DNA of 64,000 nt, from positions 10,634 through 74,633 of the forward strand of contig JBBQXF010000007.1 in assembly GCA_038209965.1 (NCBI GenBank). Reading direction: 5' to 3'. A model generated the notes under the pieces. It had not been told where the DNA came from. It ran no database searches and saw only the letters and a list, made by a program, of their open reading frames with translations. The translations under genes were made by a program, and so were the position numbers. The DNA comes from JALONO01 sp038209965. Its GTDB lineage: Bacteria; Bacteroidota; Bacteroidia; Cytophagales; Thermoflexibacteraceae. This document shows, piece by piece, positions 35,134 through 43,836 of this stretch; positions within the stretch are counted from its first letter, which is position 1; every line of letters begins with the position of its first letter.

Positions 35134-35191
35134 GCAGGGTGGTCAGGGTCAGATTGGCGTTTAGTGGGTTTAGCATTATCGGGTGGCAAGA

Positions 35192-35902
35192 TCAAATGTC
35201 CAAGTAGCGCAGCAACAGCCCCAAGCGATCTTTGTCATAATCTACCGTTTCCATTTCCTGAAACTTGGCAATGACCCGGTAATTGTAACGTTCCAGAGTG
35301 GCAATCACCCGGCTCAAATCCATCACGTTGAGCTTGAGCGTTACTTTGATGCGCGTCGGGTCATAGGCATCTTGTTCCAAGTAGCTGCTCAGGATTTTGG
35401 CTTGATTAGATTCCACCAACCGGCTAATCTCTGCCATGGAATAGTCGTAATCGCGCATGGACAGTACAATAATGCCGCCGGGGTTTTGGGTGGCATACGT
35501 GCGGGCCAAAGCAGTCACGGTGTCCTTGATAGTGATCGCGCCCTTGAACTTGCCCAGATCGTCCACCACGGCCACGATTTGCAGCGCATTTTGGTGGGCT
35601 TCCTTGATCACGTCGTAGAAATGTTGGTTTTCATTGACAAAATTATCTTTGTGGTCAAGCTGAAAACTGCTGATTGGCGCATCGGGCTGATTGGAATCAT
35701 ACAGTACGTCTTCGTTGACAATGCCCAGATAATGGCCACCCTCCACGACGGGCAACTGGTGCACCCGGAACTCGTTCATCCAGTTGAGGGCCTTATGAAC
35801 GGGATCCGTGGGCCGCAGGGGCGGGATCATCGGATTGATAAATTCTTGTGCTGTCATCCCAAGTGCTTCGTTTTCAGATACATTAAAAGTACCGTGTGCC
35901 AT
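35192..35902 (-). CDS. CBS-pair domain protein
   Basis: Soluble protein of 236 residues with two CBS motifs (a Bateman pair) in the N-terminal half: PMIPPLRPTDPVHKALNWMNE, HQLPVVEGGHYLGIV, and IVAVVDDLGKFKGAITIKDTV. The C-terminal third (GGIIVLSMRDYDYSMAEISR, ILSSYLEQDAYDPTRIKVTL) has an ACT-like pattern and may bind a small ligand. A second in-frame ATG at 35857 (MTAQEFINPMI) may be the real start. Ligand and function unknown; it is probably cotranscribed with nadK. Confidence 0.85.
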   Translation of the reverse strand: MAHGTFNVSENEALGMTAQEFINPMIPPLRPTDPVHKALNWMNEFRVHQLPVVEGGHYLGIVNEDVLYDSNQPDAPISSFQLDHKDNFVNENQHFYDVIKEAHQNALQIVAVVDDLGKFKGAITIKDTVTALARTYATQNPGGIIVLSMRDYDYSMAEISRLVESNQAKILSSYLEQDAYDPTRIKVTLKLNVMDLSRVIATLERYNYRVIAKFQEMETVDYDKDRLGLLLRYLDI

Positions 35903-36002
35903 AAATGCTGGTATTAGCTGGTCTAACCGTTTAGCAGGTTTGGGCTGTTGGGCGGCAGTAAGTCATTAATTTTGGCAGGGAGACTAGTGCCTGCCCCACC
36001 CT

Positions 36003-36758
36003 TCAATAGCACTGCAAGAAATTGGCCACATATTGGTTAAATACTTCGGGGTGCTCCATCATGGGTGCGTGGCCACACTTGTCGATGAACCGCAACTCGG
36101 CATTGGGCAGCAAATGGGCGAACTCATGGGCCACCAATGGCGGCGTGATCGTATCGTTTAGCCCCCATACCAGCAGTGTCGGCTGCTGAACATTGGGCAA
36201 ATCCTTGGCCAAATTGTTGCGCTGGGCCGATTTGGCCAACGCCACCATGCGCATGCACTTGGGAATGCTTTTGGTCACCTCAAACACTTCATCGATCAGT
36301 TCGGCGGTGGCAATGGTGGGGTCATAAAAAGTGTATTGGACCCGCCCCCGGATAAAATCGTAGTTTCCCCGCTTGGGGTAGGAGCCGCCCATTGAGTTCT
36401 CGAACAGGCCCGAGCTGCCAGTAAGGATCAGCCGTTTGACCTTGTGTGGGTACCGCATGGTGTAGATCAGGCCCACGTGCCCGCCGAGCGAATTGCCCAA
36501 AATGTTCATCTGGCCAATTTTCAGGTCGGTCATCAGGTCGGCCACAAAAGTCACCAGCCCGTCGAGGCCCAGTTTGTCCATCGGCATATCGTAAATGGGC
36601 ATGACCGGGATCAGCACCCGGTAGTAGGGTGAAAAGTGGGATACCACCTCATCAAAATTGCTCAATGCCCCAAACAAACCGTGCAAAAGCACCAGCGGTT
36701 CGCCACTCCCCTCATCCAGAAACCGGAAATTGTTTTGTTCTTTGATGGTAAATCTCAT
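36003..36758 (-). CDS. Alpha/beta-hydrolase
   Basis: Soluble alpha/beta-hydrolase of 251 residues. The oxyanion region HGLFGALSNF follows strand 3, the nucleophile elbow is GNSLGG (Ser90), the acid is in WGLNDTITPP and the catalytic His is in CGHAPMMEHPEVF. A short cap lies between (residues about 120-180). Substrate unknown. The gene stands alone, 244 bp from miaE, and upstream 36759-36913 is unremarkable. Confidence 0.9.
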   Translation of the reverse strand: MRFTIKEQNNFRFLDEGSGEPLVLLHGLFGALSNFDEVVSHFSPYYRVLIPVMPIYDMPMDKLGLDGLVTFVADLMTDLKIGQMNILGNSLGGHVGLIYTMRYPHKVKRLILTGSSGLFENSMGGSYPKRGNYDFIRGRVQYTFYDPTIATAELIDEVFEVTKSIPKCMRMVALAKSAQRNNLAKDLPNVQQPTLLVWGLNDTITPPLVAHEFAHLLPNAELRFIDKCGHAPMMEHPEVFNQYVANFLQCY

Positions 36759-36913
36759 ATTGGTTTTCCTGAACGATTGTCAAATCAAAGAGCCAACAAC
36801 CGGAGATAAATAAAAAAGGCAAAATGGTGATGTTCCCAATTGTAAAGCTCCAATGGCCAATTGCCTGCTTACCATACCGCAAAATAGCCATGATTTTCTG
36901 AAAACAAAGGGTT

Positions 36914-37495
36914 TTAGTGCATTTTCCCTTCCCGAAAACCCAACTGTTCAATGATTTGGGCTTCGTGGGCCAAAAATTCTTGCCAGCGTTGGTCCACTTT
37001 CGCCCTGGGCTGGTAGCCCCGGGCCAGCTCGATAAAATTGGTGTAATGGCCAGCCTCAGAAACCATCAACTCGTAGTAAAATTTTTGCAGGTCAACATCG
37101 GGCAGGTTTTGCCACAGCAATTTGAAGCGCTCACAGCTCCGGGCCTCGATCAGGGCGCACACCAGCAGCTTGTCCAGCAGCCGATCATCGGGGGAACCGC
37201 CCTTGATCATAAACTTGTGCAGGGCGACCACGTATTCATCCCGGCGGGGTTTGCCCAGCCGGAAGCCTCGTTGGCGGATCTGGTCCAATACCCGCTCAAA
37301 ATGGTTCCATTCCTCGGCCACTACCGGGGTGAGCACTTCCACCAGTTGATCCCGATCGGGATATTCAACAATGAGCGAAATACAGGCCGAAGCGGCCTTC
37401 TGCTCGCAGTAGGCGTGGTCGGTCAGGATTTCGGCCAAGTTCATTTCGGCCACTTGTACCCAACGCGGGTCGGTGGGCAATTGGAGGTGGAGCAT
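36914..37495 (-). CDS. miaE: tRNA-(ms2io6A)-hydroxylase
   Basis: Non-heme di-iron monooxygenase that hydroxylates 2-methylthio-N6-isopentenyl-adenosine at A37 of tRNAs reading UNN codons. The ATG at 37495 (MLHLQLPTDPRWVQVAEMNL) gives 193 residues. The ferritin-like helical bundle carries iron-ligand motifs: the EILTDHAYCEQKAA segment, EEWNHFERVL, EARSCERFKLL and SEAGHYTNFI. A much longer frame from 37786 lacks family sequence. Single-gene unit. Confidence 0.92.
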   Translation of the reverse strand: MLHLQLPTDPRWVQVAEMNLAEILTDHAYCEQKAASACISLIVEYPDRDQLVEVLTPVVAEEWNHFERVLDQIRQRGFRLGKPRRDEYVVALHKFMIKGGSPDDRLLDKLLVCALIEARSCERFKLLWQNLPDVDLQKFYYELMVSEAGHYTNFIELARGYQPRAKVDQRWQEFLAHEAQIIEQLGFREGKMH

Positions 37496-37852
37496 CGGGC
37501 GCACAGTTATTGGCCCAAAATTACGCCCTATCTTGCCCAAACTGGTGTTTTGGCCCAAGATTAATGAGGGGTGGGCTAATCCGACTGTCGGCAAAGCTGA
37601 AGCTGTTGCCGAAGTTGCGACCATTGTGAGAGATCGCGAAACCCTGTGAGTGGATTTTTTACCCTCACCGTGGTTTTGAAGCGGCGTTGGCGAAACCTGT
37701 TGGCAGCGTCTTTCAGACCTGCCAACAAGTGAGGTGTGATGATCAAACTGTCCATAAGGTTTGCCACTGCGGCTGAAGTTTGGCAAAATTTATTATTTTT
37801 ACATCCGCCAACACCTATTTTTCTTTAGCCGGCCTTTGCCCATTGCGGGCCC
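37496..37852. other. Intergenic region with a short inverted repeat
   Basis: 357 bp between miaE and the CHAT gene. A 9-bp inverted repeat (TGTTGGCAG...CTGCCAACA) lies near 37698-37727. The minus-strand frame at 37576-37767 is not convincing. Confidence 0.5.
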
Positions 37853-38869
37853 ATGACTATGACCTTGTCCAAACCCATTGCCCTGCTGGCCTTTGCCAAT
37901 GACCAAACCGATAGCCGACGTTACCTGCGCAACTTGGCCGATGAATTGGCCGACATCCAAACTGCCCTCGAGAAAGCCGGACTTGAGGTGCGCCTTTTGC
38001 CGGCGGCCACCCAGGCCCAACTCGTGGCCGAGTTTCAGAAATACCAAGATCGGATCGTTGTTTTTCACTACGGGGGCCACGCCGATGGGCAGCAGCTTTT
38101 GCTCCAAGCCCGGGGCAGCACCAACCAAGTGGCCCACGCGGGCGGGCTGATTGCTTTTTTGGCCCAGTACAAGGCATCGCTCAAGCTGGTGTTTGTCAAT
38201 GCCTGCCTCACCCAAGAAATTGCTTCGGACCTGCAAGCGGCGGGCATTGCCGCCGCCATTGGCACTTTTGCCCCAATCAATGACAATCTGGCGGCCCAAT
38301 TGGCCGTTGGGTTTTATAACGGACTGGCCGACCACCTCCCGCTGGCCTCAGCTTGGACCCAAGCTGTGAGCCAGTTGGCCATGCAAACCAAGGGATTGAC
38401 GGTGGCCGACCGGGGGATGTACCGCGAAAATCCCACTGCCGCCGATTATTTTGTTTGGAACATCTGGTACGCCGATCAAATAATGACCAATTGGACGTTG
38501 CCGCAATCTCCCGTTGGCAATTCCAACCTGAGTGTGGTCAGCGGTAGTGGGCACATTGTCCTCCAAGACCTGCACAATACTCATGTGAACATTCAGGTGG
38601 CCGCACCCCAAGGGTCGAGGACCACAAAAGTGGGTCTGGCTGACTTCAAAAAGCAACTCATTGGTTTGTTGGACGAAGAAGCCTTAGTGGCCGTGCCCGA
38701 AGTGGTCGATCAAATCAAGGAATCCAGTTACGAATATGACAAACCAACACTGGCCACATTGCGTAGGCGGGCCATTGCCCAGCTTACGGCACTCGATCCG
38801 GATCCATTCATTGCCCAATTGAAGGTATTTATCGGTACTTTGCGCGAGAAAAGGCAAACTGCGCATTGA
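37853..38869 (+). CDS. CHAT-domain caspase-like protease with effector-associated tail
   Basis: Predicted CHAT-type cysteine protease, 338 residues, cytoplasmic. The N-terminal 200 residues form a caspase-like fold. The catalytic His lies in FHYGGHADG (H72/H76) and the catalytic Cys in FVNACLTQEIA (C118), after the strand KLVFVNA. GTFAPINDNLAAQLAVGFY follows as in CHAT proteins. A short strand-rich linker (SVVSGSGHIVLQDLHNTHVN, residues about 227-250) resembles linkers before effector-associated domains in Bacteroidota conflict proteins. The C-terminal 80 residues (VGLADFKKQLIGLLDEEALV, DPDPFIAQLKVFIG) are helical and fit such an adaptor domain. No partner gene is adjacent; it may work with an unlinked sensor or receptor. 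Confidence 0.75.
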   Translation: MTMTLSKPIALLAFANDQTDSRRYLRNLADELADIQTALEKAGLEVRLLPAATQAQLVAEFQKYQDRIVVFHYGGHADGQQLLLQARGSTNQVAHAGGLIAFLAQYKASLKLVFVNACLTQEIASDLQAAGIAAAIGTFAPINDNLAAQLAVGFYNGLADHLPLASAWTQAVSQLAMQTKGLTVADRGMYRENPTAADYFVWNIWYADQIMTNWTLPQSPVGNSNLSVVSGSGHIVLQDLHNTHVNIQVAAPQGSRTTKVGLADFKKQLIGLLDEEALVAVPEVVDQIKESSYEYDKPTLATLRRRAIAQLTALDPDPFIAQLKVFIGTLREKRQTAH

Positions 38870-38967
38870 GTTGGTTTTATCAGTAGAATCATTGATAATC
38901 AGCTAATTAGGTTTATGGTCAGCCTGAAAAATGACTCCGTTCAATTTTTATAATTTTTAATTTTGCG

Positions 38968-39966
38968 ATGAAAAAACTATCAAGATGCACTTGGCTCTCG
39001 TGCCTATTTTGCCTCGCCCTACTGCTCAATGCGCATGGCCAAAAACCAGCTCCGGTCAGCCTCATTTTTGATTCGGACATTGGCCCGGATTATGACGATG
39101 TAGGGGCAATGGCGGTGCTTCATGCACTGGCCGACAGCGGTTCGGTAAAAATTTTAGCCACGATTGGCTCCAACCAATCCCGTTATCTGGCCCCGGTAAT
39201 GGATGTGATCAACACCTATTTCCACCGCCCCAATATCCCGATTGGCGTAGTCGGTGGGCGGGCGGTCAATCTGGCGGCTTGGCAAAGTTGGGATTCGCTG
39301 TTGGTGGCCAATTACCCACACGATACCAAAAGCAATGCGCAAGCCGAGACCGCTTTGGCCCTCTACCGGCGACTGTTGGCCGCTCAGGCCGACCAAAGCG
39401 TGACCATTGTCACGGTGGGTTTTTTGACCAATCTTGCCGACTTGCTGCTATCAAAACCGGATCGATATTCGGCATTAAATGGCATGGCCCTAATCAAAAA
39501 GAAGGTGAAACGGCTCGTGTGCATGGCGGGACGTTTCCCGCAGGGCAAGGAGTTCAACGTGGATCGGGATCCGGTCTCTTCCAAAATCGTGTTTGATACG
39601 TGGCCCACGGTCATTGTTTTGAGTGGCTGGGAAATTGGCCAGGCCATTTATACTGGGTTGCCGCTCATCCAAAACCAGGGCATCCAAAACTCCCCGATCA
39701 AAGCGGCGTTTGTCAAGGCCATCCCCATGGCCAAGGAGGATGCGGGTGGGCGCATGAGTTGGGACCAAACCGCTGTACTGGTCGCGGTGAAGGGCCATGA
39801 TCCCTATTATGGGGTCATTGAGGGGCGTTTTGTTTGCGCCGAAGATGGTAGCAACCGCTGGGATGAACAGGGGCGGGGGCATTTCTACTTGGTCGAGAAA
39901 ATGGCCGTCGATCAGGTGAAGGATCTGCTGGATCGTTTAATGATGCACCAGCCCATCAAAAAATAA
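38968..39966 (+). CDS. Exported nucleoside hydrolase (IUNH family)
   Basis: N-ribohydrolase of 332 residues that splits nucleosides to base and ribose, here with a signal peptide (cationic MKKLSRCT, hydrophobic core, cleavage near AHGQ), so it acts in the periplasm or outside. The Ca2+-binding Asp cluster DSDIGPDYDDVGA is at residues about 37-49. VTIVTVGFLTNLADLL, FNVDRDPVSSKIVF and GGRMSWDQTAVLV carry further ligands. It may scavenge extracellular nucleosides. Base specificity cannot be read. Confidence 0.92.
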   Translation: MKKLSRCTWLSCLFCLALLLNAHGQKPAPVSLIFDSDIGPDYDDVGAMAVLHALADSGSVKILATIGSNQSRYLAPVMDVINTYFHRPNIPIGVVGGRAVNLAAWQSWDSLLVANYPHDTKSNAQAETALALYRRLLAAQADQSVTIVTVGFLTNLADLLLSKPDRYSALNGMALIKKKVKRLVCMAGRFPQGKEFNVDRDPVSSKIVFDTWPTVIVLSGWEIGQAIYTGLPLIQNQGIQNSPIKAAFVKAIPMAKEDAGGRMSWDQTAVLVAVKGHDPYYGVIEGRFVCAEDGSNRWDEQGRGHFYLVEKMAVDQVKDLLDRLMMHQPIKK

Positions 39967-40029
39967 CGTTGGATAAAGTGAATAAAGTCATCAGCGGGCC
40001 GCTTGCTACCTTGGCGAGGAAGGCGGAAA

Positions 40030-40063
40030 CAAAAAGGCGAAGGCCAGCAAGGGGTCTTCGCCT
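40030..40063 (-). terminator. Terminator of the second helical-protein gene
   Basis: An 8-bp stem (AGGCGAAG at 40035-40042 with CTTCGCCT at 40056-40063) is followed in the minus direction by a short T-run. It lies about 75 bp downstream of the stop at 40137. Confidence 0.55.
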
Positions 40064-40136
40064 AAATTATCCACAACTTAACAGCTCCGCACGTTGACCG
40101 CTCGCTCACATGGGCGCACGCGGAAAGCCGGTATGC

Positions 40137-40832
40137 CTATGTAGCTTTGGATTTGTCAAAATCACCCCCAAAGATTTTTGCTTTGGCCTTTTTATAGGCT
40201 TGGGTTGCGTCATCGGTGACCGCTTTGGGCTTGGCCGCTGCACTGCTGGCCCCATCTTCAAAGGTATCGGTCATTTTGCCAAACCCTTTCTGCAACTTCG
40301 GGCCTACCCCCGGAATCTGGCCCAGTCCACTGGCAATCAGACCTTTCATCTTGTCGTATTGGCCTTTGTATTTGTCGTAGGCCTCGACTAATTTTTTGGC
40401 TTTCCCCTCCAGTTTCTCAACCAGTTCTTTGGCTTTCGCTTTGGCCTTGTCTGGGGCACTGGTAATGGAGTCACCCAATTTCGTCACTGAATCTTTTAGG
40501 TTTTCAACGCTTTCAGCCAATTTTTTTGGATCGGGTGGTGGATCCATGATTTCCTCCTTGAGCGCGTCGGCATCTTTGCCCACTTGCTTTCCCTCTTCTT
40601 TGGCCTCATTCACGTTTTCCTCAGCAAAGTCTTTACATTCTTCGGCAGTGGCTACCATTGCTTTGTCAGCATTGCTTACTTCATTGGCAAGTGCTTCTGC
40701 ATCTTTTTGGGCCTGATCGGCAGTTTCTATGGCGGTATTGCCAATGTCTTCACCCGTTTTGGTTGCTTTTTCGGCCTTTTCTTTGGCTTCGGTTACTTCC
40801 TTGGGGATAGGTAATTCTGGGCTGTCTGGCAT
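40137..40832 (-). CDS. Large charged helical soluble protein
   Basis: A 231-residue protein with no signal peptide and only one cysteine. It is almost entirely predicted helix rich in Ala, Lys, Glu and Asp (AKEKAEKATKTGEDIGNTAI, KAKAKELVEKLEGKAKKLVE), with a Pro-rich break (DPPPDPKK). The C-terminal KKAKAKIFGGDFDKSKAT shares its KxFGG end with the 30267-30794 protein. It resembles Lea-like or apolipoprotein-like stress proteins in composition only. Function unknown. A well-placed promoter lies 20 bp upstream. Confidence 0.7.
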   Translation of the reverse strand: MPDSPELPIPKEVTEAKEKAEKATKTGEDIGNTAIETADQAQKDAEALANEVSNADKAMVATAEECKDFAEENVNEAKEEGKQVGKDADALKEEIMDPPPDPKKLAESVENLKDSVTKLGDSITSAPDKAKAKAKELVEKLEGKAKKLVEAYDKYKGQYDKMKGLIASGLGQIPGVGPKLQKGFGKMTDTFEDGASSAAAKPKAVTDDATQAYKKAKAKIFGGDFDKSKAT

Positions 40833-40853
40833 AAATAAATTTTTAGCTTAGTA

Positions 40854-40883
40854 CAAAATTAGAAAGTCTATTTCGAGGTCAAA
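40854..40883 (-). promoter_or_regulatory. Canonical Bacteroidota promoter
   Basis: TTTG (40883-40880), an 18-bp spacer, TAATTTTG (40861-40854) on the minus strand, an excellent match to the Bacteroidota consensus. It is placed 22 bp before the ATG at 40832. Confidence 0.7.
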
Positions 40884-40977
40884 CATGACACCATAGACTG
40901 GATCAAAGATAAATCTTTTCCGGTACAAAAGCAGATTTTGGGTAAATTCGCCCTTAAAAGTAACCTGATTATCTTCA

Positions 40978-43248
40978 ATGAGCTATTTGGACCAATTGAA
41001 CGAGCCGCAGCGACAGGCGGTAACCCACACCGAAGGCCCGCTGATGATCATCGCCGGGGCGGGATCGGGCAAAACGCGCGTACTTACCTACCGCATTGCC
41101 CACTTATTGGAAAAGGGGGTGGAACCGTTCAATATCTTGTCCCTGACCTTTACCAACAAGGCCGCCCGCGAAATGCGCCAGCGGATCGAGAAAGTGGCTG
41201 GTCCAATGGCCCGCAGCCTTTGGATGGGCACTTTCCACTCCATTTTTGCCAAAATATTGCGGATCGAGGGCCACCGGATGGGCTATACCAGCGATTTTAC
41301 CATCTATGATACGGAAGATTCTCGTTCAGTAATTAAAAATATCATTAAAGATAATGAACTGGATGATAAAATATATAAGGTGGCCGTGGTTCACAACCGC
41401 ATATCGTCGGCCAAAAACAAATTGATCGCTTGGCAAGAATATGTGGCCAACCCAGTTTTCTTGGCCGAAGACACCGAGGCGGCCAAGCCTAAGCTCGGGC
41501 AGCTCTACAAACAGTACGTGGAGCAGTGTTTTAAGGCCAATGCAATGGATTTTGACGATCTGCTGTTCAACACCAATGTGTTGCTCCGCGATTTCCCCGA
41601 AGTGCTGAACAAATATCAGCACAAGTTCCGCTATGTGATGGTCGATGAGTTTCAGGACACCAACGTGGCCCAGTACCTGATCACCCGGCGACTGGCCGCC
41701 ATGCACCAAAACATTTGTGTCGTGGGCGATGATGCCCAGAGCATTTATTCGTTCCGGGGGGCCGACATCCAGAACATCCTCAATTTTGCCAAAGATTATG
41801 CCGATTTGTTTACCGTAAAACTGGAACAGAATTACCGATCCAGCAAAAAAATAGTCCATGTGGCCAACCGGGTGATTGCCAACAACCGCAACCAACTGGA
41901 AAAGAAAGTGTGGACGGCCAATGACGAAGGGGCATTTATCGAGCTGGTAAAAGCCGCCACCGACAATGAAGAGGGCCGACTGGTGTCCATTTCCATCTTT
42001 GAGGAAAAGATGAAAAACCAGTTGCCCAGCCGCAACTTTGCCATTTTGTACCGTACCAATGCCCAGTCACGCGCCTTTGAGGAAGCCCTGCGCAAACAAG
42101 GCATCCGCTATAAAATTTATGGTGGCCTTTCGTTCTACCAGCGCAGAGAAATCAAGGATCTGATTTCCTATTTTCGCGTGGTGGTCAACTTCCGCGACGA
42201 AGAAGCCTTCCGACGGATCATCAATTTGCCCAAGCGGGGCATCGGGGACACCACCGTCCAAAAAATGATCGTGGCCGCAGCCGAAAATGACCGCTCACTG
42301 TGGGAGGTGGTGGAAAATGCCCAGCAATACCTGGGCAAAAACCGCACGACCAGCACCATTGCCGATTTTGCCACCATGATCAAGGCTTTCCGCCTGACGC
42401 TGGGGCAAAAAGATGCCTATGAAACAGCCTCGGAGATTGCTCAAAAATCCGGTTTGTTGAAGGAACTGCTTGACGATAAAACGGTGGAGGGCCGGGCCCG
42501 CTACGAAAACGTGCAGGAATTGCTGAACGCGATCAAGGAATTTACCGATACCCCCGACCGCGAAGACAAGGGGCTTTCGGCTTTTCTGCAAGACGTGTCG
42601 CTGCTGACCAGTGTCGAAGAGGCCGACAAAGAAAACGACGACTGTGTGACGATGATGACCATCCACATGGCCAAAGGCTTGGAATTCAAGCATGTGTATG
42701 TGGTGGGGATGGAAGAAGACCTGTTCCCTTCCCAAATGATGCTGGGTAGCCGGGAAGATTTGGAGGAGGAGCGCCGGTTGTTTTATGTGGCCATCACCCG
42801 CGCTGAGCAAAAACTGACCCTGAGCTATGCCCTGCAGCGCTACCGGTTCGGGAACCTGCGCCCCTGCGAGCCGAGCCGCTTCTTGGACGAGATCGATCAG
42901 CAGTATTTGCAGATCAACCGCTTGGGCCGGGCCTCCGGCGGGGGCAGCGAACCTAGCCAGTCCAGGCCCCAAGCACGGCCCGAACCAATGACCAATTTTG
43001 CCAAAAACCTCGCCAGTCCCGCTCCACGCGGTGGCGCTGTCCCGATCCACCGGGTTTCTGCCGATTTTGTGCCCACCGATCCGGGCAAGCTCCGCGAAGG
43101 GGCCAAGGTGGAGCACGCCAAGTTTGGCTTTGGCACCGTGACCAAGCTCGATCTTCAGGGGAGTGACAAACGGGCCACCATCAAATTTGACAAGGCTGGC
43201 GAAAAAACCCTGCTATTGAGTTTTGCCAAGCTAATGTTGATCAATTAA
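40978..43248 (+). CDS. UvrD/PcrA-type DNA helicase
   Basis: Superfamily 1A 3'-5' DNA helicase of 756 residues, acting in repair and replication-fork maintenance. The Q-motif LNEPQRQAVTHTEGP, Walker A AGAGSGKT, motif Ia TFTNKAAREMRQRI, Walker B VDEFQDTN, motif III GDDAQSIYSFRGA, motif IV LEQNYRSSKKI, motif V TIHMAKGLEF and motif VI RRLFYVAITRAEQKL are all intact. The C-terminal GAKVEHAKFGFGTVTKLDL is the Tudor-like domain that in PcrA/UvrD binds RNA polymerase. The ATG at 40978 is canonical. It is divergent from the helical-protein gene. Confidence 0.96.
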   Translation: MSYLDQLNEPQRQAVTHTEGPLMIIAGAGSGKTRVLTYRIAHLLEKGVEPFNILSLTFTNKAAREMRQRIEKVAGPMARSLWMGTFHSIFAKILRIEGHRMGYTSDFTIYDTEDSRSVIKNIIKDNELDDKIYKVAVVHNRISSAKNKLIAWQEYVANPVFLAEDTEAAKPKLGQLYKQYVEQCFKANAMDFDDLLFNTNVLLRDFPEVLNKYQHKFRYVMVDEFQDTNVAQYLITRRLAAMHQNICVVGDDAQSIYSFRGADIQNILNFAKDYADLFTVKLEQNYRSSKKIVHVANRVIANNRNQLEKKVWTANDEGAFIELVKAATDNEEGRLVSISIFEEKMKNQLPSRNFAILYRTNAQSRAFEEALRKQGIRYKIYGGLSFYQRREIKDLISYFRVVVNFRDEEAFRRIINLPKRGIGDTTVQKMIVAAAENDRSLWEVVENAQQYLGKNRTTSTIADFATMIKAFRLTLGQKDAYETASEIAQKSGLLKELLDDKTVEGRARYENVQELLNAIKEFTDTPDREDKGLSAFLQDVSLLTSVEEADKENDDCVTMMTIHMAKGLEFKHVYVVGMEEDLFPSQMMLGSREDLEEERRLFYVAITRAEQKLTLSYALQRYRFGNLRPCEPSRFLDEIDQQYLQINRLGRASGGGSEPSQSRPQARPEPMTNFAKNLASPAPRGGAVPIHRVSADFVPTDPGKLREGAKVEHAKFGFGTVTKLDLQGSDKRATIKFDKAGEKTLLLSFAKLMLIN

Positions 43249-43317
43249 AATCCTTTTGGCCCCGATAATTTTATCTCAGGTCCAGACCTGAACAACTCAC
43301 GACCTAGGCCAAAAAAT

Positions 43318-43763
43318 CAGCTCTGGCCACCAAATTTTTTTGCCAAGCCTAAAAGTCTGGACGACTGCTTCCATGAGCTACACCAAGGGGCGTTTGACCA
43401 TACGGACTGTTTAACCTGCGCCAACTGTTGCCGAACCTGCCAACCCCATTTTTTATCAAAAAGACATTGAGCGGATGTTGGCCAAGGCTTTACGGTTGTG
43501 GCCCGCGAAATTTATTCACCAATCCTTGCACCTTGATCGAGATGGGGATTATGTACTCAATGTTGCCCCTGCCCTTTTCTGGGCCCCGACAACCATTGCG
43601 CAGTTTATGTCGATTGCCCACGGCCTGCCGCGAATATCCTCCCACCTACCGCGTGCGGATGGGTCAAATCCTAGACTTGACCATGAAGAACGGGGAGATT
43701 TGCCCGGCGGTGCAATAGATGGTGGAGCAGTTGAAGTGGGAACTGGCCCGAAATTCGCCCTGA
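43318..43763 (+). pseudogene. Decayed YkgJ-type CxxCxxCC (Fe-S/Zn-binding) protein gene
   Basis: Joining three frames restores a known protein type. AKPKSLDDCFHELHQGAFDH and DCLTCANCCRT (to about 43440) pass, after a one-base shift, into FYQKDIERMLAKALRLWPAK and HLDRDGDYVLNVAP. After a second shift near 43569 the frame reads CPFLGPDNHCAVY, and after a third near 43630 CREYPPTYRVRMGQILDLTM and KNGEICPAVQ. An in-frame TAG (43716-43718) follows before MVEQLKWELAR. This is the Bacteroidota YkgJ/CxxCxxCC family in correct order, so at least three frameshifts and one nonsense mutation have accumulated. The 5' end is uncertain. 43764-43836 is plain spacer. Confidence 0.9.
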
Positions 43764-43836
43764 TCAATTTGGGCACAAAAAAAAGCAGGAAACGGATTTC
43801 GTTTGCTGCCCTTTAGAAGTTTATCGACTTGGCGGT

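Noticed and set aside
38958..38965. TAATTTTG as the promoter of the nucleoside hydrolase gene
   Set aside because: It ends two bases before the ATG of a clear signal peptide, so transcription would begin inside the gene.
43428..43816. Two overlapping plus-strand frames as separate small genes
   Set aside because: Joined across frames they form one decayed YkgJ-type gene.
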